Below are positions 58,211-64,000 of a stretch of DNA of 64,000 nucleotides, in pieces; position 1 is the first letter of the stretch; each line of letters starts with the position of its first letter. The notes under the pieces were generated by a model. That model was given only the letters and a program-made list of their open reading frames with translations, had not been told where the DNA came from and made no database searches. Source of the stretch: an uncultured Pelagibacteraceae bacterium (lineage in GTDB: Bacteria; Pseudomonadota; Alphaproteobacteria; Pelagibacterales; Pelagibacteraceae); NCBI GenBank assembly GCA_902629575.1, contig CACORJ010000006.1, positions 1 to 64,000 on the forward strand, read 5' to 3'. The translations under genes and the position numbers were made by a program.

Positions 58211-59158
58211 TTATTTTTGCTTCAAAATTTTTTTTGCTGGAATTGTTTTTTTAATCCAATTATTTGGAATAGAATTTATACCTTTTAAAGCTGCAAAGTA
58301 TGCTCCAGTAAAATTTGCTCTTGAACAATTGCACCCACCAGCTTTTATTGTTTTCAAAATAGCATCTTTGTAATTTTTTGAGTTAATAATTGTATATATT
58401 GAGCTATTAAAGGTTCCAGGATAGCTACAAGCCATACCCAGTTTCCTTATAACAGTTGGATCAAACTTAGATTTAAATTTTCTTATTTTTTTAATGTCGT
58501 TAACAATTGTCTTAAAAAAAGAATTTCTGTTAAATTTTTTAATAAATTCTTTGATAGGGTCTTTAGCACCCTTTAATGCAAAATCTATTAAATATAATTT
58601 TGCCAGAGCATATTTAAAACTCATTTTTGAAATTGTTACAATTTTGAAAATTTTTTCTAAACTTTTAAAATCAAAGCCATATAGAAAATAAGGAAGGGTA
58701 GCGCAAAAACCATCTGACTCATTAACTTTTATACCACCAGAAATCTTCTTTTTTAATTTAATGTTTTTTACCGTTTCAATAATATTCTGATGTATCCACG
58801 GTCCCTTAACCATACCACGCCAGTCTTTGACTTTTTTATATTTAGATCTCAGTTTTAAATTTTTCCAATATTTACTTCCAGGGCCAAAGCCTTTAAGGAT
58901 ATTATCTTTAAAACGTTTATCTATATTTTCGTGTCCCTCCAGAAGTGTGCGAAACATAACTTGGCCAATTTCATTGTAACCAGAAACTTTTCCAGTTTTT
59001 ATATTATAGAAAGGGCTTCTATTTTTTTTTAAGAAGGTGAAGTCGTTTTTACCCTTAATATAAATACTCAATTTTTTTTGATTATACACCCAATGTAATG
59101 GCCTGGCTGCTGCATCTGCAACTGTAGCGCCTAAGAAAACGTGGAGATTATTTTTCAC
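58211..59158 (-). CDS. ADP-ribosylglycohydrolase-like protein, crystallin J1 branch, altered metal site
   Basis: The 315-residue protein starts GATVADAAARPLHWVYNQKK and ends with GGCNCSRANFTGAYFAAL and INSIPNNWIKK, matching the overall ADP-ribosylglycohydrolase fold. In active family members the C-terminal motif is GG-D-T/N-D-T that binds Mg2+. Here the two Asp positions appear to be Cys276 and Cys278 (GGCNCSR), and the N-terminal motif is ADAAARP, closer to the J1-crystallin/selenoprotein J branch. Function is therefore unclear; hydrolase activity should not be assumed. The start is GTG, 1 bp after trxB's stop. Confidence 0.8.
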   Translation of the reverse strand: MKNNLHVFLGATVADAAARPLHWVYNQKKLSIYIKGKNDFTFLKKNRSPFYNIKTGKVSGYNEIGQVMFRTLLEGHENIDKRFKDNILKGFGPGSKYWKNLKLRSKYKKVKDWRGMVKGPWIHQNIIETVKNIKLKKKISGGIKVNESDGFCATLPYFLYGFDFKSLEKIFKIVTISKMSFKYALAKLYLIDFALKGAKDPIKEFIKKFNRNSFFKTIVNDIKKIRKFKSKFDPTVIRKLGMACSYPGTFNSSIYTIINSKNYKDAILKTIKAGGCNCSRANFTGAYFAALKGINSIPNNWIKKTIPAKKILKQK

Positions 59159-59159
59159 T

Positions 59160-60104
59160 TTAATGAGATAAAAACTTTTCAGCCTCTAGTGCTGCCATAC
59201 ACCCCATACCAGCAGCAGTTACCGCTTGCCTAAATGTTTTATCCTTTACGTCTCCAGCTGCATAAACACCTGGTACATTAGTTTCTGTTGAGTCTGGTTT
59301 TGTTATCAAATAACCTTCATTATCCATACTAAGTTGATCTTTAAATAACTGGGTGGCAGGGTCATGACCAATAGCAATAAAAACACCGTCTAATTTTATT
59401 TCATCTATTTTATTTGTTTTAACATTTTTAACTTTTATTCCTTTTACATTCTTTGGATCTTTATCTCCAATTACATCCTCAACAACTGTATCCCAAATGA
59501 TTTCAATTTTTTTATTTTCCATAAGTTTTTTTTGAAGCATTTTTTCAGCTCTCAAACTATCTCTTCTATGAATTAATTTTACTTTTGACGCAAATTTTGT
59601 AAGAAACATTGCTTCTTCAACAGCCGCATTACCCCCACCTACAACAGCGACTTTTTTATCTTTAAAGAAAAAACCATCACATGTTGCACATGCCGATACA
59701 CCAAATCCTCTAAACTCTTGTTCAGATTCTATATTTAACCATCTAGCCTGGGCACCTGTAGAAATTATTATACTATCAGCAGTATATTTTTGACCAGTGT
59801 CACCTAAAGCCTCAAAGGGTTTTGTTTTTAAATTTACTGAACTTATGTGATCTTCAATCATTTCTGTTCCAACTGTTTTTGCTTGTTCTTTCATCTGATC
59901 CATAAGCCATGGTCCTTGAATAACATCAGCAAATCCAGGAAAATTTTCAACATCTGTTGTTGTAGTTAGTTGGCCTCCAGGCTCTGATCCATAAACTAAA
60001 ATTGGATTTAACATTGCTCGCGCCGCGTAAACTGCAGCAGTGTATCCAGCGGGACCAGACCCAATTATTAACACTTTTGTGTGTTTAGTTGGATTTTGAT
60101 TCAT
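59160..60104 (-). CDS. trxB: Thioredoxin-disulfide reductase
   Basis: The 314-residue flavoenzyme has FAD motif LIIGSGPAGYTAAVYAARA, redox centre Cys139-Ala-Thr-Cys142 in SACATCDGFFF, NADPH motif VVGGGNAAVEEAMFLTKFA, and the C-terminal GVYAAGDVKDKTFRQAVTAA. It reduces thioredoxin with NADPH and is the probable electron source for the peroxiredoxin at 15813-16298. It diverges from the ELM1-like gene by 21 bp. Confidence 0.97.
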   Translation of the reverse strand: MNQNPTKHTKVLIIGSGPAGYTAAVYAARAMLNPILVYGSEPGGQLTTTTDVENFPGFADVIQGPWLMDQMKEQAKTVGTEMIEDHISSVNLKTKPFEALGDTGQKYTADSIIISTGAQARWLNIESEQEFRGFGVSACATCDGFFFKDKKVAVVGGGNAAVEEAMFLTKFASKVKLIHRRDSLRAEKMLQKKLMENKKIEIIWDTVVEDVIGDKDPKNVKGIKVKNVKTNKIDEIKLDGVFIAIGHDPATQLFKDQLSMDNEGYLITKPDSTETNVPGVYAAGDVKDKTFRQAVTAAGMGCMAALEAEKFLSH

Positions 60105-60125
60105 AAGAAAGCTATATAGTGATTA

Positions 60126-61076
60126 ATGACTAAATTAAAAGGTTTATTATTGACCGAGGGCATGCATGGCATGATCAGCCAAGTCGAGGGTCTTGCAAAA
60201 GCTCTTAATCTTGAATTTATACACGAGAAAATTGAACTAAATAATTTTTGGAAAATGATTCCCCCAAAATTAACGCCTGTAAAAAACTTTGTTTTCAAGA
60301 ACAATATATCAAAAAAATTCAATGTAGTAATTTCTTGTGGAAGAAAAAGTGTAGTTCCATCCATTTATTTAAAAAAAAAGTTTGGAAATAAAATAATGAA
60401 CATTCATATTCAGGATCCAAAAGTATCATTAAATAATTTTGATTTTGTTATTGCACCAGAGCATGATGGTCTTGTGGGTATGAATGTTATAAAAACCAAA
60501 GGAGCAATTCATTATCTTACTGAAAGAGAGTTAGAGGGAAATATTGATTATCTAAAACCTCGAATTAAAAAAAAAAAAGTAATAGTGTTTATTGCCGGTG
60601 GTCCAAATAAGTATTATGATTTTAATGATGAAATAATCGAAAAAATTTTTGTTAAAACTAAAAAAAATTTTATCAATCAAGGTTATCAGCTAATTTTTAT
60701 ACCCTCTATGAGAACACCCCAGAGAATAATAGATAAAGCTCAAAATTTTTTTGATAATGACCAGATTATAATTCACGATATTGATAAGAAAGCTTATTTG
60801 TCATCACTTAAGCTAGCTAATCATATTATTGTAACCTGCGATTCGACATCTATGATATCCGAAGCAGCTATGTCAGGAAGACCAATATATGTGGCTCAAA
60901 TGCCAGCTATTAAAAAAAATATTCGTTTCAAAAAATTTTTTGAGCTTTTTAAATCTCTAGATATAATCAAAAACTTAGAGGACAAAGTGGAAGAATGGAG
61001 TTATAAAAAACTTAATGAAACTCATAGAATATCGGGATATATAGAGAAACAATTTAAAAATTATGACTTTTCTTAA
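60126..61076 (+). CDS. ELM1-family protein (DUF1022)
   Basis: The 316-residue soluble protein has LTEGMHGMISQVEGLAKAL at the N-terminus, VISCGRKSVVPSIYLKKKFG, HIQDPKVSLNNFDFVIAPEH, VFIAGGPNKYYDF, and the C-terminal VTCDSTSMISEAAMSGRPIY. This is the DUF1022 family, named after the plant mitochondrial fission factor ELM1; its architecture resembles GT-B glycosyltransferases, but bacterial function is unknown. It overlaps a 2OG oxygenase by 14 bp, so the two are likely co-expressed. Confidence 0.87.
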   Translation: MTKLKGLLLTEGMHGMISQVEGLAKALNLEFIHEKIELNNFWKMIPPKLTPVKNFVFKNNISKKFNVVISCGRKSVVPSIYLKKKFGNKIMNIHIQDPKVSLNNFDFVIAPEHDGLVGMNVIKTKGAIHYLTERELEGNIDYLKPRIKKKKVIVFIAGGPNKYYDFNDEIIEKIFVKTKKNFINQGYQLIFIPSMRTPQRIIDKAQNFFDNDQIIIHDIDKKAYLSSLKLANHIIVTCDSTSMISEAAMSGRPIYVAQMPAIKKNIRFKKFFELFKSLDIIKNLEDKVEEWSYKKLNETHRISGYIEKQFKNYDFS

Positions 61077-61725
61077 TTCTATACAAAAAAACTCAAAAAA
61101 GTATGAATTTCCATTTAATCACTGGGAATATAATTATGCTTTAAGTGAAGCGGCTATTAAAGAAATAGAGAGCGCAGATATTCCTGATGTAAGCAAACAT
61201 AATCTCAATTATGACGGCACAAGAGCAATTGATGGTGGTGCTGCCGAATTTAGAGAAGGTATAGCTTCAGGTGGTAAGGCAATAAAATTTAGATGTTTTA
61301 TTACAAAAGAAAATGCCCCCCAATTTCCAAATTTAGTAAAATTTATTAATGAACTTCAATCTAAAGAAACATACGAAACGATCTCTAAAATGATTAATAA
61401 AGATTTATCTGGTTCATATGTCAGACTTGAAGTTATATGTGATCGTGAAGGTTTTTGGCTAAAGCCACATTGTGACATTAAAGAAAAACTTATGTCGGGT
61501 TTAATTTTTATAAATAATGCAAATGAGTCAGAAGAATTGGGCACTGATTTTTATAATGAAAAATTAGAAAAAGTTAAAACAGTTCCCTACAAGCATAATT
61601 ATGGTTATTTATTTACAAGTGGTCCCAATACATGGCACGGTATGGAAAAGAAAAAAATTGTTAAAGAAAGAAGGTGTATTCAAGTCAATTATGTTACATT
61701 TAAAACTGATTGGAAAGTCGATTAA
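61063..61725 (+). CDS. 2-oxoglutarate/Fe(II)-dependent oxygenase family protein
   Basis: The 220-residue protein has an N-terminal helical region and a double-stranded beta helix with the Fe(II) triad His136-x-Asp138 (LKPHCDIKEK) and distal His192 (NTWHGMEKKK), with Arg203/Arg204 positioned to bind 2-oxoglutarate. The class hydroxylates small molecules, proteins, or sugars. The coupling to an ELM1-family gene hints at modification of a glycan or envelope substrate, which is speculation. It ends convergently on carB with the shared stop TTAA. Confidence 0.85.
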   Translation: MTFLNSIQKNSKKYEFPFNHWEYNYALSEAAIKEIESADIPDVSKHNLNYDGTRAIDGGAAEFREGIASGGKAIKFRCFITKENAPQFPNLVKFINELQSKETYETISKMINKDLSGSYVRLEVICDREGFWLKPHCDIKEKLMSGLIFINNANESEELGTDFYNEKLEKVKTVPYKHNYGYLFTSGPNTWHGMEKKKIVKERRCIQVNYVTFKTDWKVD

Positions 61726-64000
61726 ATACTTTGTAGAGACGTCACCTCTAATTTTTTTGTTTTAAGTGATTTAATACCTTCAATACATGCAAGTGCTGTT
61801 GACATATTTGTGCAGTACGGCACTTTGTTTTTCAGTGTTGCTCTTCTTAAAGCAATAGCATCGCTTAATCTATGTTCTGTGTTACCACCACCAGTATTAA
61901 TTACTAATGCTATTTTTTTAGAGTCTAGAACATCAACAATATGAGGTGATCCACTACTTACTTTATTAATAATTTTACACTTCATGCCGTGTTTTTGAAT
62001 ATATTCAGCAGTTCCTTTTGTGGCACACAAATTAAATTTTAGTTTTAAAAGTTCTTTTGCAAGCTCTATTCCTTCATCTTTATGAGAGTCTTTTAATGAC
62101 AAAAAAGCAAGTCCTTCTGTAGGTAATGAATTGTAGGATGCTATTTGGCTTTTTGCGTATGCCATTCCAAAATTTTTATCAAATCCCATAACCTCTCCAG
62201 TTGATTTCATTTCTGGACCTAACAATAGATCACTATTAGGAAATTTATTAAACGGAAAAACTGCTTCCTTAACTGCAAACATTCCTTTCGATTTATCTTT
62301 TAGGTTAAATTTTGAGAGTTTCTCACCAGCCATAACTCTTGAGGCTATCTTCGCTAAAGGTAATCCCTTTGCTTTTGAGACAAAAGGAACAGTCCGACTT
62401 GCTCTTGGATTTACCTCTATCACGAAAATTTCATCTTTTTTTATTGCGTATTGAACATTCATGAAACCTTTTACTTTAAGCGCTATAGCTAAATTTTTTG
62501 TTTGCCTCTCAATTTCTTTTATTAGAAAAGGTTTTATTGAAACAGGAGGTAAGCTGCAAGCAGAGTCTCCAGAATGAATTCCAGCTTCCTCAATATGTTG
62601 CATTATCCCCGCCACATGTACTTCTTTACCATCTGATATAGCATCAACATCTACCTCCATTGCATGATCTAAAAATTTGTCAATAAGAATTGGATTTTTT
62701 TCTGCTACTTTAAAGGCTTCCTCTACGAAATTTTTTAATTGGCTTTTTTCATAAACAATTTCCATCGCTCTTCCACCAAGAACATAAGAAGGTCTAACCA
62801 TCAAAGGCAAACCTATTTTTTCAGATATTTCAATTGCTTGTTTGAAGTTTTTTGCAATTCCACTTTCAGCTTGATTTAAATTTAATTTTTCTAAAAGTTT
62901 TCTAAATCTATCTCTATCCTCTGCAAGATCAATAGATGAGTATTGAGTTCCTAAAATCGGAAGATTATTATCATGTAAAAATTTTGCCAATTTAATTGGA
63001 GTTTGACCACCAAATTGCGTAATGATTCCGATTAAATTCCCTCTATCTTTTTCTCTCTTGATAATATTGAAAACATATTCTTCTTTTAAAGGCTCAAAAT
63101 ATAATCTATCGCTAGTGTCATAATCTGTTGAGACAGTCTCAGGATTACAATTAACCATTACAGTCTCAAAACCAGCAGTCTTTAGCGCAAAACTGGCTTG
63201 ACAACAGCAATAATCAAATTCTATTCCTTGTCCTATTCTATTAGGCCCCCCACCTAATATTATAATTTTTTTCTTCATAGACGGGTCAGCTTCACATTCT
63301 GAATTTATCGAGAAATTTCTTTGATATGTTGAATACATATACGGTGTAAAAGATTTGAATTCTGCAGCACAAGTATCCACTTTTTTAAATACTGGCAAAA
63401 TTTTAAGCGCAGTTCTTTTTTTTCTCACTATATCCTCAGATAAATTTGAGAGCTCGGAAAGCTTTTTATCTGAAAAACCTATTGATTTTATTTCGTTAAA
63501 ATCATCAAAAGTTTTAGGTAATCCATTTTTTTTGATCTTATTTTCATTTTCTATAATTTCTTTAATTTGGTCTAAGAACCACGAATCAATTTTTGATAAA
63601 TCATAAATTCTTTTAAGCTTGATTTTTTTCCTCATTGCCTCAGCAACAAGTAAGATTTTATTTGGAATATTTTCTTTGAGTTTTTTTTCAATTTGTCTTT
63701 TATTTAGATTAAATATTCTGTCCAATCCTGAGAAACCAGTCTCAAGAGAAACCAATGCTTTTTGAAGAGACTCTTTAAAATTTCTTCCAATTGCCATTGC
63801 TTCACCTACAGATTTCATTGACGTACCTAGAATTGCTGGAGAAGTCGAAAATTTTTCAAAGGTAAATCTTGGAATTTTGGTTACTACATAATCTATACTC
63901 GGCTCAAATGATGCTGGAGTAACTTTGGTGATTTCATTTTTTAATTCATCCAGCGTATATCCAACCGCAAGTTTTGCAGCAACTTTAGCGATGGGAAATC
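61722..64000 (-). CDS. carB: Carbamoyl-phosphate synthase large subunit, 5' end beyond window
   Basis: The open frame runs off the right edge, so at least 759 residues are seen and the N-terminal carboxyphosphate domain is missing apart from its end (EPSIDYVVTKIPRF). The window shows the oligomerisation region, the second ATP-grasp domain (IILGGGPNRIGQGIEFDYCC, GIITQFGGQTP, LMVRPSYVLGGRAMEI, IEVNPRASRTVPF), and the C-terminal regulatory MGS domain with CATKGTAEYIQKHG. It makes carbamoyl phosphate for Arg and pyrimidines. A Met at 63818 is internal and not the start. Confidence 0.97.
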   Translation of the reverse strand, partial: FPIAKVAAKLAVGYTLDELKNEITKVTPASFEPSIDYVVTKIPRFTFEKFSTSPAILGTSMKSVGEAMAIGRNFKESLQKALVSLETGFSGLDRIFNLNKRQIEKKLKENIPNKILLVAEAMRKKIKLKRIYDLSKIDSWFLDQIKEIIENENKIKKNGLPKTFDDFNEIKSIGFSDKKLSELSNLSEDIVRKKRTALKILPVFKKVDTCAAEFKSFTPYMYSTYQRNFSINSECEADPSMKKKIIILGGGPNRIGQGIEFDYCCCQASFALKTAGFETVMVNCNPETVSTDYDTSDRLYFEPLKEEYVFNIIKREKDRGNLIGIITQFGGQTPIKLAKFLHDNNLPILGTQYSSIDLAEDRDRFRKLLEKLNLNQAESGIAKNFKQAIEISEKIGLPLMVRPSYVLGGRAMEIVYEKSQLKNFVEEAFKVAEKNPILIDKFLDHAMEVDVDAISDGKEVHVAGIMQHIEEAGIHSGDSACSLPPVSIKPFLIKEIERQTKNLAIALKVKGFMNVQYAIKKDEIFVIEVNPRASRTVPFVSKAKGLPLAKIASRVMAGEKLSKFNLKDKSKGMFAVKEAVFPFNKFPNSDLLLGPEMKSTGEVMGFDKNFGMAYAKSQIASYNSLPTEGLAFLSLKDSHKDEGIELAKELLKLKFNLCATKGTAEYIQKHGMKCKIINKVSSGSPHIVDVLDSKKIALVINTGGGNTEHRLSDAIALRRATLKNKVPYCTNMSTALACIEGIKSLKTKKLEVTSLQSI

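Noticed and set aside
60101-60364. Minus-strand 87-residue frame opposite the ELM1-like gene
   Set aside because: It lies antisense to the conserved N-terminus of the DUF1022 protein; no family match seen.

Overview
The window is a stretch of an AT-rich (roughly 30% G+C by eye), extremely compact chromosome, most consistent with an oceanic alphaproteobacterium of the SAR11 / Pelagibacter type. That assignment is inference. It rests on low G+C, coding density near 98%, many 1-26 bp gene overlaps, absence of mobile elements, an F0 operon of the alphaproteobacterial type (I-a-c-b'-b), a CcrM methyltransferase, an aa3 oxidase operon with ctaB-ctaG, and a carotenoid-to-retinal pathway (crtI-crtB-crtY-blh) typical of proteorhodopsin-bearing plankton. 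No gene-free stretch exceeds about 120 bases, and no CRISPR, IS element, prophage or rRNA is visible.

Layout: 1-4604 (minus) carries the end of a lipid A / Kdo set (lpxK, waaA, msbA) plus ubiA. 4656-8168 holds small accessory genes (DUF2721, quinone reductase, pirin, DUF924, HAD). 8186-16298 (plus) is rsmE, then the cytochrome aa3 oxidase operon (ctaC-ctaD-ctaB-small CoxF-like ORF-ctaG-ctaE-surf1), running on into thrC and a peroxiredoxin. 16293-28763 is one long minus-strand run: dciA, dsbA-like, smc, F0 ATP synthase, crtI-crtB-crtY-blh, ispH, thrB, rnhA. mutY and a flavoprotein monooxygenase lie at 28764-30889 (plus).

The region 30886-33349 (minus) holds ccrM, rnhB and a uracil-DNA glycosylase. 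The 119-bp ccrM-rnhB gap contains two GANTC sites close to the ccrM start and a near-perfect parS centromere site. 33358-37267 (plus) is a TPR protein, ispE, tRNA-Gln and the CCA-adding enzyme. 37264-39033 (minus) is greA, hemF, trmL. 39123-41680 (plus) is the bc1 complex operon petABC. 41657-47618 (minus) has ychF, pth, rplY, prs, pgeF, an NDUFAF7-type methyltransferase and lgt. ubiK follows on plus, then a marR-ompR-envZ regulatory operon (minus) divergent from ilvE (plus). 51236-56983 (minus) is pgsA, uvrC, folB, a pteridine-reductase-like SDR and uvrB. 57020-64000 has an aminotransferase, an ADP-ribosylglycohydrolase-like protein, trxB, an ELM1-family protein with a 2OG oxygenase, and carB cut by the window edge.

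How it fits together: the window carries much of a respiratory chain (bc1, aa3 oxidase and its assembly factors, heme O synthase, hemF, ubiA, ubiK), the membrane sector of ATP synthase, and the retinal pathway that would arm a light-driven proton pump feeding that same ATP synthase. The rhodopsin gene and crtE are not in the window. Most unusual items are an SMC protein that appears to lack the hinge, the parS/GANTC control region beside ccrM, an ADP-ribosylglycohydrolase homologue with a Cys-x-Cys in place of metal-binding aspartates, a perfect 24-bp palindrome in front of petABC, and ten convergent gene junctions that all abut or overlap.
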